A stretch of 64,000 bases of DNA from Phaseolus vulgaris (GCF_000499845.2 NC_023753.2:2480001-2544000); one strand, 5' to 3'; counted from the first letter of the stretch, positions 48,854-61,219 are shown. The notes: generated by a model from the sequence alone, not told the origin. Program-made: numbers and translations.

Positions 48854-49229
48854 CACTAAAAATTATTAGAAAATTATTAAATAAAAATTAACTTTAAAAA
48901 AATTATTAGTTTCTAATAGATACTATTTTAGAGAATAATAAAATTATTAGTATCTAAATTAGATTCTATTATTGATAAATAGTTTTTAAATTGGTATCTA
49001 GTTAACTACCTAACTTTTAACAATCAATTATTTAGATTCTAAAGTTGGTATCTAAAACTTTGGTATTTAATTAGATATCAATTTAGAAATTATTTATCAA
49101 TAATAAAAACTAATTTAGATACCAATAATTTTTTTAATCTCTAAAATAATGTATAATTTTGTCAATATAAGAACTAATTATTTTTGTCTCTAAAATTGGT
49201 TTCTATTGAATGATTTTTTTGTTGTTGTG
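48854..49229. mobile_element. CACTA-derived fold-back MITE with 3-bp target duplication
   Basis: The left end CACTAAAAATTATTAG begins at 48854 and the right end TGTTGTTGTG finishes at 49229. TAT flanks both sides (48851-48853 and 49230-49232). A 3-bp duplication is typical of CACTA elements. The interior has inverted AAATTGGTATCTAGTTA and TTAGATATCAATTTAG, matching copies at 30.8 and 62.1 kb. There is no coding capacity. Confidence 0.75.
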
Positions 49230-49234
49230 TATAG

Positions 49235-51405
49235 TATCCACATTTTTATACATAGAATGTTGAAATTTAAAAATAAAATTGTTGAATTTAAATTGTAATA
49301 ATTTAAAAATTACACCTACCTATCTCATAATTTTATCCTAAATAACACTTAATAGTTTGAATGTACGACCTTCTACTTAAAATTTTAATAAAATAACAAT
49401 TGCTCACTCTCTAAGTTTTGAAACACGCTCACTTTTTTTTCTTGCATTTTCTAATAAAAGAACATTAATCTCTTTATGTTTTTAATAAAGTATTTCTAAA
49501 TTCTCTTATTTTTTAAATAATATATTATTTTTTATATTAAATTTATAAAAATAAAAATAATGTTTTTAATATAAAAACAAATAAATTTATATTTAAACCT
49601 ATATGTGAGTTATAATTATTTTAGTAGACTATATAGACTAAAACATTAACTCATTTGACAAAAATAACATTAATATTGAAAAAAAAACAATTTTAAACAC
49701 AAAATAACATTGATGATATTGATTAAAAGAAATATTATAGACATAAACCAAAATAGTGAGAAAAGATGTGAAGACTGTGACATAAGATATTATGGAGATG
49801 AAGTTATTTGGTGAGTTGATGATTGATGAATGTTGTGTTGTTATGGTGACATGAAAGTAAATTTTGGAAGAAAAGAAGAGTAGATAATGATTGTAGTAAG
49901 TCTTCAACTGAGAGAAAAAAAGAAGGGTTATTATGACGCATGAGGTATGGTTATATGATGAGTTTGGTTGAAGTGATGATGATTGTTGTAATTTAAAAAG
50001 TTGAAGCTAAGTGGACATAATAACTGGATGTGGAGAAGCAACTTAACAGAATTGGAATAATGATAAGCTTATTATATAATAGTGGCAGGCAAATCATTTA
50101 CGTTGCCAAACACAACTCTACTCAAAACAACAACAATAATAACAACTCTTTTCTTCCATGCCTTTCTTTGCCTCTTCTTTTTCTCCTATAGTCACTACTT
50201 CTTAAACAAAAATTACCCTAATTATTTTTTATAATATACTCCCTCACACACATATGTTTGTATTAATTATATTTTATTCAAAAATTAAAGTTGATAAATA
50301 AGTAGTATGTTATTGTTTTTTTTTATTTGTTCTCGAAATAAAAGGGATTGAGATAACTATTAACTCCTGCGTTAATCTATCGTCACATTCTTTTTTTCTT
50401 CGTTTCACTTAACAACTTTGTCTCTTCTTGAATTACTTTCCTCTACCAACTTTTTCTCCTTTGTATTCATGGTCAGTACAATTAATATAGATAATGATAG
50501 ATAATAACATACTTTTTTTCTCAAAACTTATAACTATTTATATATGTGATTTATTATGGGTCTTATTATTGGACCAGATTAACATCTCTACCATAAATAA
50601 GAACACTTTACCTAAAATTTATTCATTGTTAGATAAGGATTGAAAAATGAGGGCTGATTTGTGTAAAGTGCATGAAGTGTTAATTGAGTATCTTAAACTC
50701 GTTTTTTTTCTTTTAAATAACACTAATTTAGTAAAAGAGATTATAAAAGGGAATACTTATAAACAACATATAATTATTTTTTATTTCATTGATTTTTTTT
50801 TAATTCTCAATTGTCATGACATTATTTATCTATTTATAATTTTTTTTAAATTTTATCTTTCTTTCTATGTCGTATTTTTTAGTAGATGTTTTTTTATCTA
50901 AGAAAAAAAAATCATATAATTTAGTTGATTGACCTATGAAATTTTGAGTTTTCATTATCTTTATTTGCTTGGGTGAAAAAATTTGAAAAACATGACTGCA
51001 TTAAATGTTTTTACACGTTTTAATGAGATGGTGAAATGTGAAAAAAGATAGATTACGATAAATAAATCTTCACAGGGTTAAAAAAAAATATAGATGCATT
51101 TTTTCCTGTGAAAAGTGCAACTAATATATTTTTATTGTGAGTTTTAACAAAAACCCGAATTAGTGTTGTTCAATCATATATGAAAGGATTATTATATATA
51201 ATAATTATTTTAAACATTATATTTAACATAAATTATAATTAGTTAATGGTATAATTTTCTTGACATTGACCGTGTATAAAAATCGAAGTTTTTATATAAC
51301 CGGGCATTTGTTAAAGTAGTTTTTTAGTCATTGGATTATGTAATCTATTTTATTAAACATTACTATTTTAATCTAACATGTTTAATTGAAGTTTTCATGG
51401 AACCA
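49235..51405. other. AT-rich intergenic DNA, nothing recognised
   Basis: No gene or clear element was found. Frames at 49638-49907 (minus) and 50647-50901 (plus) are T- or F-rich products of AT bias. Confidence 0.6.
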
Positions 51406-51409
51406 AATT

Positions 51410-52925
51410 AAGGGCACTTAAAAAAATTTGCAGAGAAATATTTTTTGTCAGGCCTTTTTTGCGACACAGCAGGTAACTTCTACTTTTTCATTAATTTATA
51501 TCTTAAGTTCTTTTTTTTTACTAATTTTCCTAATTAATGCTAAATTGAATAAGTATCAGATACTCTATATACTTTGTAAAGTGCATTTCAATTTGTATTT
51601 TTGAATGAAGATAATCAATGTTTCGTTTTCAATTAGAATCTAGTTAAAGAGAAGAAAAGAAAATATAAGTTATACAAACTAAAGATTGGGTTTAGAAGTT
51701 TTTAGTCCTTTATCTACCCAAATTAAATAATAGGGTTTGTCTTTTGTATTTTTATATTAAAGTGAATTTTGATGTGAGAGTATTTTAATCAATAATAATA
51801 ATTTTAATAACAGAAAACATAACAATGTTTTACTAGAAATTAGAATTCTTAAAAAAGATGAGTTTTTCATAAAAAAGGAGCAAATGTTAATAAAAAAATA
51901 ATATATCACTCGAAAGATTTTTCTTGATTTCTATTTAATTTGAAAATATATAAATGAAAATTTGAAAAAATAATTCTTAATAAACTTTTTTTATCAGAAA
52001 AAAATAATAATAAATATATATAAAATACTTGAGAAATTATCTATTAATTAACTACATAAAAATCATTCTATTTCATATATAATTACTTATCACTCAATGT
52101 TATATAATATAGTGTATATGTAAGATATACAAACACTATTCAATTATATTAAGACCATTAATATTTAAACACAATTTTGTGTAATAATTTAAATGCACAG
52201 TTTTGTATAGAGAATTGTAGCACCAAAATTTGCGGTCTAAAACTTCACAATAGTATCATTCATTGAAAGATACATTTTTTCTAACTGTTTGTGATAATCC
52301 TTGGTGTCTTACACTCCAGTCCAAACTATTAGATCACGCCTTCCAAGTCAAGTCCGGACCACCAAATCACGCCTTCCAAGTCATGTTTAGACCATCAGAT
52401 CACGTTTTCCAAACCAAGTTCGGATCACCAGATTACACCTTCCAAGCCAAGTTCAGACCACCAGATCATGTCTTCCAAGTCAAGTTCAGACCACCAGATC
52501 ACACCTTCAAAGTCAAGTCCAAACCACTAGATCATGTCTTCCAAGTCAAGTTCAGACCACCAGATTACTTCTTCTAAGTCAAGTCCGAACCTCCATATCA
52601 CACCTTCCAAACCATGTAGTGTACCTTGCAACAAAATAACATTTCTCGATCATAAAAAAAAAAAATTATTAACAAACTAATTACACATAAAAAAAAATAT
52701 AAAAATCTCAGTTATATAATATAGGATTTTATTCGCATAAACTCAAGTTGATTAAATTTTAATAATTTTCATTACTCTGAAATCATGTTTTTTCAAAAAA
52801 TTAAAAAAAATACAATAATTCTAATTTTTTTTCAACGAAATATAATTCAAAAAAACCAAACATATTACTCCAATCTCACTGTAGCAAAGATTTACATTTT
52901 TTTATTGTCATAAAAATTTTCTGAA
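51410..52925. repeat. Second tandem duplication, copy 1
   Basis: This copy runs from AGGGCACTTAAAAAAATTTG to about GTAGCAAAGATTTACATTTT and matches 52970-54690 along its length. Shared landmarks are TTTTTTGTCAGGCCTTTTTT, TTTTGTATAGAGAA(T/C)TG, TGATAATCC, the minisatellite and CTCAAGTTGATTAAAT. It contains a nine-unit 33-bp minisatellite. Confidence 0.85.
52320..52612 (+). repeat. 33-bp minisatellite, about nine units
   Basis: The consensus is about AGACCACCAGATCACG followed by CCTTCCAAGTCAAGTTC. As the period is a multiple of three, the frame translates as an 11-residue repeat (RPPDHAFQVKF). This 9-unit array is shorter than its duplicated partner at 53.7 kb. Confidence 0.85.
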
Positions 52926-52969
52926 ACATGCTACAATCAATTATCTATACTAATAACAATCAAACATAT

Positions 52970-54690
52970 AAAGGGCACTTAAGAAAAAATATGCAGAGAA
53001 ATATTTTTTGTCAGGCCTTTTTTTGCCAGCTAGGTAACTTCTACTTTTTTCATTAATTTATATTCTTAAGCTCTTTTTTTTTACTAATTCTCCTAATTAA
53101 TACTAAATAGAATAAGTATCAGATACTTTATATATATTTTGTAAAGTGCATTTCAATTTGTATTTTTGTATGAAGATAATCAATGTTTCGTTTTGGATTA
53201 TAATTAAGTTGAAGAGAAGAAAAGAAAATATAAATTATACAAATTAGAGATTGGGATTAGAAGTCTTTAGTCCTTGATCTAGCTAAATCAAATAATAGCG
53301 TTTGTCTAATGTTTTTTTACATTTAAAGTGAATTTTGATGTGAGAGTATTTTAAATCAGTAATAATCATTTTAACAATAGAAAAACATAATATTTTACTA
53401 GAAATTAGAATTCTTAAAAAAATTAAAATAGTAACAACCTCGATGTTAAAATAATATATATATATATATGAATGACATTTCTCGAGTTTGCATATAAATG
53501 AAAATTTGAAAAATTAATTCTTAACAAATTTTTTATTAGCAAAATATCTCAACTCATTCACAAGAAGAATGTTCAAGCACAATTATGTTCACTAAATTTA
53601 AATGCACAATTTTGTATAGAGAACTGCAATACCAAAATTTTCAGCAGAAAACTCTACTGTAGTATCATTCACTGAAATATATCTTTTTTCTAACTGTCTA
53701 TGATAATCCCAATGACTTGCACTCCAGTCAAGACCAACAGATCACTTCTTTCAAGTCGAGTCTGGACAACCGAATCACGCCTTCCAAGTAAAGTTCAGAC
53801 CACCAGATCACTTATTCCAAGCCAAGCCGGACCACCAGATCATGCCTTCCAAGTCAAGGTTAGACCACCAGATCACTTCTTCCAAGCCAAGTCCGAACCA
53901 CTAAATCACGCCTTCCGAGTCAAGTTTAGACCACCAGATCACTTCTTTCAAACCAAGTCTAGACCACCAGATCACTTCTTTCAAGTCAAGTCCGGCCACC
54001 AAATCATGCCTTCCGAGTCAAGTTCAGACCACCAGATCACTTCTTCCAAGCCAAGTCCGAACCACCAGATCATGCCTTCGGAGTCAAGTTCAGACCACCA
54101 GATCACTTCTTCCAAACCAAGTCCAAACCACCAGATCACGCCTTCCAAGTCAAGTTCAGACCACCAGATCACGTCTTCCAAGTTAGTCCGGCCACCAGAT
54201 CATGCCTTCCGAGTCAAGTTCAGACCACCAGATCACGCCTTCCGAGTCAAGTTCAGACCACCATATCACACCTTCCAAACCAAGTTCATACCACCAGATC
54301 ACGCATTCCAAGCCAATTTCAGACCAGCAGATCGCACATTACAAGTTAAATCCAGACCACAAGATCATACTTTTCAAGCTATGTACGGTACCTGAAAAAA
54401 AAATCTTTCCCAACCATAAAAAAAACAATTCTTAACAAACTAATAACACATTAAAAAAATAAAATAAAATTCTCATTTGTATAATATAGGATTTTACTCA
54501 CATAAACTCAAGTTGATTAAATTATAATAATTTTCTTTACTCTGAAATCATGTTTTTTCAAAAAAATTTAAAAATACAATAATTCTAACCTTTTTCAACG
54601 AAATATAATTAAAAAAACCAAACATATTACTCCAATCTCACTGTAGCAAAGATTTACATTTTTTTTTATTATGTCATAAAATTTCATCCA
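52970..54690. repeat. Second tandem duplication, copy 2
   Basis: This copy matches 51410-52925, separated by about 45 bp of unique sequence. It has lost or gained small AT blocks and carries an expanded minisatellite. A short ATATAT run lies near 53455-53468. Confidence 0.85.
53738..54390 (+). repeat. 33-bp minisatellite, about twenty units with 66-bp order
   Basis: About 20 units of the same 33-bp repeat as at 52320. In the middle (about 53860-54180) units alternate between a TTCTTCCAAGCCAAGTCC type and a GCCTTCCGAGTCAAGTTC type, giving a 66-bp higher-order period. Several units are 32 bp, which shifts the frame. An ATG-initiated frame of 231 codons (53700-54395) crosses the array, but its protein has no signal peptide, no flanking conserved domain, and changes frame relative to the repeat, so it is not called as a gene. 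Confidence 0.85.
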
Positions 54691-54699
54691 TAAATACAA

Positions 54700-55860
54700 A
54701 AAATATAAAAATACAGAGGAAAATAAAAACTTACTAGCATAAAAAAAATATGATTTGACAGGAATAATCTAAATCTTGTTGTCTTCTATACTATGATTTC
54801 TAAAAATTACAGAAAAGATTACGTACCACTTCATTGGGTGACTTCTGTTGGGATAGCGATAAAACTATTTATGACTTCAAATGTGGAGTTTTGCTGAATG
54901 CAACCAAGTTTGATGATGTTTTCAAATATGTTATATTAAAATAATTTCTTCCAATTTTTAAGAGAGTTTATTAACAATCGTATATATTTTATAATTTTAT
55001 TGATGAGAGCCTCCATGACTGAAAAGAAGTAAAAAATGCTCAAGATTTGAATCATATTTTATATTAGCCTGTATAAGTCAGCAATATTCTTTTATAGTTT
55101 TTAAAAAAAAATTATAAAAATTCAACCAAATATGTTGTGACCAGATACAACAGTGAAGAATTAGTGTGTTCATCAAGCAAGTTCTAACTATTAGACACTT
55201 GTGGCATTTTTTTATATATTTTTAAATGAGACAAATATTGCAATTGTTTTCATTAATACTGAGTCTAATACCCACTGCAGCAAATTCTGAGGTCAATAAT
55301 TTCTACAAATTAAACATTTTAAATAATTAGAATCTCCAATAGTACAAGTATGATATATGAGTTGTTTGACCCATTTTGTATTTTGTACAAGTTATATAAT
55401 ATTAAATAAACTTTAAGAATTTAAATTTATGTTTGCTTAGAGTAAATTTATAAATTTTTAACATAATGAATTATTAATGAGTAATCCTATGTGATTGAGG
55501 GTAGAAATAATAGCAAAGCTAATTGGGAGATTAAGAAAGTGAAACAGTAATTTGGACCTTAATTAAAAAGACACTTAAGTCCTGTTTGTAAACAAGAGAA
55601 ATGACAAGGGAATATATGCTGGAACTGGAAAATTTGTGATGTGGTTACACGCGCTGTGGGACATTAACATTAAACGTGTGTTAGTGGTCGCAACGAAGCA
55701 GCACCGTCACATTTGAGCGGGGTTAGGTGAAGTTAATGTCTCATTAAGGAAAACTAACCGTGGTTAAGGATGTTGGAGTTTACTGTGATGGGGTAGTCGT
55801 GTCATCACACATCACTGAGAAAGAGACATGGTGAGGGTGTGCGTGTGTTTGAGGAGAGGG
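54700..55860. other. Promoter-side flank of the trehalose gene
   Basis: AT-rich to about 55500, then GC-richer. ACGCGC at 55649-55654 matches the CAMTA-type core, one weak motif. No gene is seen. Confidence 0.4.
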
Positions 55861-55875
55861 AGAGAATCAAGTTCT

Positions 55876-55883
55876 TATTATAA
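55876..55883 (+). promoter_or_regulatory. Candidate TATA box of the trehalose gene
   Basis: TATTATAA lies 980 bp upstream of the start codon. Class II TPS genes usually have long leaders with an intron, which fits. Transcription would start near 55910. Confidence 0.35.
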
Positions 55884-55904
55884 AGACATCCAATTTGTCG
55901 TTAG

Positions 55905-56862
55905 TTGGGTGCTAGAGGCAAAAATTATCACTATGAATTTTCTGTTTTTGTAGCCAAAAGTAAGAGAAAAGGGATTCCCAGTTGACACAATTGCTCACTA
56001 AGCTCAGTGTTTGTGTGTGTGACTGAGAAGACAAAGGAAGGAAGAATCTTTTGGTGTCTGTCTCTCATATCTCAACTCACACCACCTCTCTCTTGCTTCT
56101 TCTTTTCAAAGGCTACGATTTTCTTTGTTGCGTTGTCAAAAGCTTCTCCCTTTCTTCCTCTTCTGTTCATTCATTCATCTTTTTGCTACACTGCACCATT
56201 TTCTACACAACAACTAAAAATGTTGAGCTTCTTCGTTTATCAAAGGAAGATGGGCTAATCGTGCATTTTTAGACATCTTGGTGTTTGGATCGATTAAGTG
56301 TTCACGCAGCCATCCTTAGCGTTGCTCCAGTTCTCAGTGTTACTGGAGGATTTTCTGTTTCTTTTTGGTAGGTGGTATTATTATTATTGTTATTATTATT
56401 AATTCTATTAATAGACTCAATTGTTCTCTGTTTAGGATTTTCTCAAATTGTTGCCAAGGTTACCTTTCTCGTTGAACGTGGTAATGTTTGAAGCATAATT
56501 TGTCATTAAAGTATACAGCTACACTCAAGCCTAGCTGGAGGGTTTTACTGTTGTAGTGTGAGATTTTAGATTAATCTCCTTCTCTGCTATTTTCCCATGA
56601 GTACTATCTGCCAAACCTGAATTTTCTGAAATCCTGAGGTGCAAAAGAAAACACATAAAACTTTTGTTATGGACCTTCCATGTGATGTAACATTAGATTA
56701 TTTGGATTCTGCTGGACTTTTTAGTTTCAGGGTATAAATGTCTTTTATGTTTTTTTCAGATTTCTGAAATTTCATCCTTACTATGATTGTTTGAAGGACT
56801 GTGAAGTGAACGATTGATATAAGTCTGCTTCTGCATCTTGTCCACCAAAGCTCATCATCAAA
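55905..56862 (+). promoter_or_regulatory. TPS leader with intron and three short uORFs
   Basis: A likely leader intron runs from GTAGGT at 56368 to the TTTTTTCAG ending at 56759. Three ATG-started short frames precede the main start: 55933-55953 (6 codons), 56220-56258 (12 codons, MLSFFVYQRKMG) and 56783-56794 (3 codons). If the transcript starts near 55910, all three would be in the mature leader and could lower translation of the main frame. The extent of the leader is inferred. Confidence 0.45.
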
Positions 56863-59800
56863 ATGGCTTCAAGGTCATATTCCAACTTGTTAGATCTTAC
56901 TTCCTGTGGCTCCCCAAGTTTCGGTCGCGAGAAGAAAAGGCTACCTCGAGTGGCAACTGTTGCCGGAGTACTGTCTGAACTAGATGATGAGTCCAGCAAC
57001 AGTGTTGGCTCTGATACTCCATCCTCAGTCTCTCAAGAGAGGATGATCATTGTGGGTAACCAGCTTCCACTGAAGGCACGCAGAAAGGACAATGGTAGTT
57101 GGGAGTTTACATGGGACGAGGACTCACTTCTTTTGCAGCTGCAAGATGATCTTGGGGATGATGTGGAAACTATCTATATTGGTTGTCTTAAAGAAGAGAT
57201 TGAGCCGAGTGAGCAAGATGATGTTGCTCAGTACTTGCTGGACACTTTCAAATGCGTGCCCACTTTTCTCCCTCCTGAGCTTTTTAGTAAATTCTATCAT
57301 GGATTCTGCAAACAACATCTGTGGCCTTTATTTCACTACATGCTTCCGCTGTCGCCTGATCTTGGTGGTAGATTCGATAGGTCCCTTTGGCAAGCTTATG
57401 TTTCTGTGAACAAGATATTTGCTGATAAAGTGATGGAAGTCATTAGCCCTGATGATGACTTTGTGTGGGTTCATGACTATCATCTGATGGTACTTCCAAC
57501 ATTTTTGAGAAAGAGATTTAACAGGGTGAGACTAGGATTCTTCCTCCACAGTCCCTTTCCTTCCTCTGAGATATACCGAACCCTTCCTGTCAGGGACGAA
57601 CTTCTTAGAGCTCTTCTGAATTCTGACCTTATTGGGTTTCATACTTTTGATTATGCCAGGCATTTCCTCTCCTGTTGCAGTAGAATGCTTGGAATTTCTT
57701 ACCAGTCCAAGCGGGGCTACATTGGTCTTGAGTACTATGGAAGAACTGTAAGCATTAAGATTCTTCCTGTTGGTATTCATATAGGTCAGCTCCAATCAGT
57801 CATGAGTCTTCCTGAGACAGAAAGCAAGGTTGCAGAGTTAAAAATGCGGTTCAAAGACCAAACTGTGCTGCTCGGGGTTGATGACATGGATATCTTCAAA
57901 GGAATCAGCTTAAAACTTTTGGCCATGGAACAATTGCTTTTGCAACATCCTGATAAGAGGGGCAGAGTTGTCCTGGTTCAAATTGCAAACCCTGCAAGAG
58001 GCCGCGGAAAGGATGTGCAGGAGGTGCAAAGTGAAACTTATGCCACGGTGAAGAGGATAAATAATACCTTTGGAAGGTCTGGATACACACCTGTAGTCTT
58101 GATAGATAGACCACTTCAGAGTTACGAGCGAATTGCTTATTATGTGATTGCTGAATGTTGCCTTGTTACAGCAGTGAGAGATGGGATGAACCTTATACCC
58201 TATGAATACATCATTTGTAGACAAGGAAGTGAGAAGATAGATGAGATCTTAGGGACAGACCCACATACTCAAAAGAGGAGTATGCTGGTGGTGTCCGAGT
58301 TCATTGGCTGCTCCCCTTCGCTGAGTGGGGCAATTCGAGTGAATCCGTGGAACATTGATGCTGTTGCTGAAGCTATGGATTCTGCACTGATGGTTCCAGA
58401 GGCTGAAAAGCAGATGCGGCACGAGAAACATTATAGATATGTTAGTACGCATGATGTTGGATATTGGGCACGTAGCTTCTTGCAGGATCTGGAAAGGGCA
58501 TGTAGAGATCATCTAAGGAGGCGATGCTGGGGAATTGGTTTTGGTTTAGGCTTTCGAGTAATTGCTTTGGATCCAAACTTTAGAAAGCTATCTGTGGAAC
58601 ATATTGTTTCAGCTTATAAGAGGACCAAGCACCGAGCAATTCTTTTGGATTATGATGGTACTATGGTGCAGCCAGGATCTATGAGTACGACACCTAATGC
58701 TGAAGCTGTTGGCATCTTGAACATCTTGTGCAGGGACACCAAGAATTGTGTTTTCATTGTAAGTGGAAGGGAGAGAAATACTCTTACCGAATGGTTTTCT
58801 TCTTGTGAAAGGATGGGAATTGCTGCTGAGCATGGTTATTTTGTAAGGTACATCCTTTTACCTTGTGTTTTAGGAACACGAAGAGTTTGTGGTTACTGCA
58901 AACGTTTTTCATTTTTACTAGTTTTAATTTCTTAATTTTAAGAATGATGAAGTTTGAATCTTCTGTCCCAAGTGTGATGGGATTGAGGGATCATATTTGG
59001 CTTTTCTATTGTTAACCGCAAAATAAACTCACTGTTTCATTTTATATATGATAGAATGCTGAGGAAAAGTACTTTTCTCTGGCAGAGCTTGCCTGTGTAC
59101 TAAAGCTGAAGTTTATCTTATTTGTTTGTCCAGGACAAATCAAAATGCAGAATGGGAAACATGTGTTCCAGTAGCGGATTTTGAGTGGAAACAGATTGCT
59201 GCGCCGGTTATGCAATTGTATGTGGAAACAACTGATGGTTCTAACATAGAGACCAAAGAAAGTGCTCTTGTTTGGAACTACGAGTATGCAGACCGAGACT
59301 TTGGTTCATGTCAAGCTAAGGAGCTTCTTGATCATCTGGAAAGTGTTCTTGCCAATGAGCCCGTTTCGGTTAAAAGTAGTCCAAACATTGTGGAAGTAAA
59401 ACCTCAGGTCAGTTATAAAACATCTTTAAACTTTTGATCTAATTTTAGGTTGGTCATATTTAGTTGCATGCATCTATAGTTGTGTGACTTCAGGGTGATT
59501 TAATTGTAGTAGTGCCATAGTTGGAATGCATTTTGGGATTTGATTACTTCTCAAGAACTTGTGTATATGAGAGAAGTTAATTTAGTGGTTGAAGTCATGA
59601 AATGTGGTTGACTATCTCCTCTTGTTGGAGTTTTGGTGCAGGGTGTGAGTAAGGGTATTGTAGCAGAACGTCTTCTCTCAAAAATGAAACAAAAGGGAGT
59701 GATTCCAGATTTTGTTCTGTGCATTGGAGATGACAGATCAGACGAGGACATGTTTGGGGTGATAATGAATGCAAGGGCACTACTGTCTCCAGTTGCTGAA

Positions 59801-59944
59801 GTGTTTCCTTGCACTGTTGGTCAGAAACCAAGCAAGGCCAAGTATTACTTGGAAGACACAAGTGAGATTTTGAGAATGTTGCAAGGCCTTGCCAATGCTT
59901 CTGAGCAGTGTTCTACTAGAACTTCTTCCCAGCCTTCTCATTAA
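56863..59944 (+). CDS. TPS: Class II trehalose-6-phosphate synthase/phosphatase-like protein, 853 aa
   Basis: Exons are 56863-58847, 59134-59407 and 59642-59944, all GT-AG, the three-exon layout usual for class II TPS genes. The 853-residue protein has a glycosyltransferase-20 (TPS) domain (about 60-545) joined to a HAD-type phosphatase (TPP) domain (about 590-840). The TPS part keeps WVHDYHLM (202-209), FFLHSPFPSSE and RDGMNL (439-444). Two substrate-binding arginines of active OtsA/TPS1-type enzymes are replaced: the S-N-R-L-P motif is GNQLP (65-69, Gln67), and the E-R-x-D-Y-x-K-G loop is DDMDIFKG. The TPP part keeps DYDGT (596-600), SGR (634-636) and GDDRSDEDMF (782-791). In Arabidopsis such proteins lack demonstrated TPS activity and act as regulators in trehalose-6-phosphate and SnRK1 signalling; that role is inferred here. 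The N-terminus MASRSYSNLLDL is typical of the TPS5-11 group, closest by eye to TPS8-10. The start is the first long-frame ATG after the leader uORFs. Confidence 0.95.
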
Positions 59945-60742
59945 AGTTATTGTTTCACACATACTATTTGTCTATACTGGGATATCTGTCTTATGTTAGA
60001 TTTGTTGATCTATTCTATTTTGTGGCAGTGGTGCTTTCATTTATTGATATCCCAATGTTGTTGCAACTACCAAGAGGTTGTTTTGAAAGTAGAAGAATTA
60101 CATGGTGTATTTATTGTTTCTTTTCTTCACTATAGTTCAGACCATTTTGATGTGTTATAAGGTTGTTCTTGATTGGGAATGAGTGAATCTTCAGTATGAA
60201 GTCACATCTCTTATTGGCATGAATGATGTTACAATTAATTGGAAGCTGTTTTCCGAGGTCATACATTTCTGAATTCAAACTCCTAACTTTGCTGACAACT
60301 CTTGCCACAGTTTTTGTGTCAATTCATTTGTCTCAGATCCTGTGCTTCACTTTTAATGCAACTAATGAATCTCACATTTTAGTTCACTTAATGCAATCGT
60401 GGTACTAATTATTGTACTTAAACTATCTATTTCCACCTTTTCATTGCAATACCAGAACATAAATACTCATACTCAACTCGAATATAATTATATTCATCTT
60501 CTCTCAAACAAAACAAAAACTGAGTTTGCAAATTTACCCTATTTGCACTTACTTATCATTAAATACGTAAATTCATATTAATCCAGAATTTAAAGTAATC
60601 AGCTTTGAAATAGGTGCTAGTTAGGATGTCTTTTTTTATTATTATTTGAATGAATTAATATACATAAATGAATTGACATGTAAATTAAATTGGATTAACC
60701 TTTGATTTGGAAAAATAAGAATTTGTAAAAAAGATGGAGACA
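59945..60742. other. 3' flank of the trehalose gene
   Basis: Probably 3' UTR for the first 200-400 bases, then AT-rich sequence with no recognised feature before the MITE at 60752. Confidence 0.5.
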
Positions 60743-60751
60743 GTGATGGGT

Positions 60752-61210
60752 GACTCTTTCTTCCTACACCTCCATACCTTCTTGTGCCACCCCATACTAA
60801 ATGTGAAAATACCATTTTATCATTTTTTTTTCCACTCCTTGGATTTGAAATAATAAGCCTATGGATTATGTAATCCGGAATATATCCGGATTACATAATC
60901 CGGAAGTCAATTTCATATTTAGAAAAGACTTCTGGATTATGTAATCCGGAAGCTAATAACACATCTGAAAAAAAGGCTTCCGGATTACATAATCCGGAAG
61001 CTAATCTTATGTATATAAAAGACTTCCGGATTATGTAATCCAGAAGCTAATCACAAAAGACTTCCGGATTACATAATTCGGAAGCTAATTCTGAATCTAG
61101 AAAAAGACTTTTGGATTATGTAATCCAGAATATTGAAAAGGATATTTTTGGAATATGAAAAATTTATGGGGATGGCACAAGAAGGTATGGAGGTGCAGGA
61201 AGAAACAGTC
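60752..61210. mobile_element. Mutator-like MITE M3 with 9-bp target duplication
   Basis: GTGATGGGT occurs exactly at 60743-60751 and 61211-61219. Terminal inverted repeats extend about 43 bp: GACTCTTTCTTCCTACACCT at the left, and the complement of AGGTGCAGGAAGAAACAGTC at the right, continuing through ACCTTCTTGTGCCA(C/T)CCC. A 9-bp duplication with long terminal inverted repeats points to Mutator-like elements. The interior is occupied by seven palindromes, listed separately. It has no coding capacity and shares end motifs with M1 and M2. Confidence 0.88.
60860..61135. repeat. Seven near-palindromes, alternating orientation
   Basis: Seven copies of a 17-24 bp near-palindrome (CTTCCGGATTA, central YRTA core, AATCCGGAAG) lie inside M3. 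Their cores alternate strictly between TTATGTAA and TTACATAA from first to last. Spacers of 5-22 bp include AGCTAAT and AAAAGA(C/T)-like sequence. Each copy can fold alone and adjacent copies can also pair with each other. Confidence 0.85.
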
Positions 61211-61219
61211 GTGATGGGT

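Noticed and set aside
53700..54395. 231-codon ATG frame over the 33-bp minisatellite
   Set aside because: The open frame is expected from a stop-free repeat with a period of 33. Some 32-bp units shift the frame, and there is no conserved flank. Kept as a repeat and a question in findings.
56007..56258. 83-codon frame in the TPS leader
   Set aside because: It starts at a GTG; only the final 12 codons from the ATG at 56220 can be a uORF.
57532..58512. Long minus-strand frames inside the TPS gene
   Set aside because: These are antisense shadows of the strongly conserved TPS coding exon.
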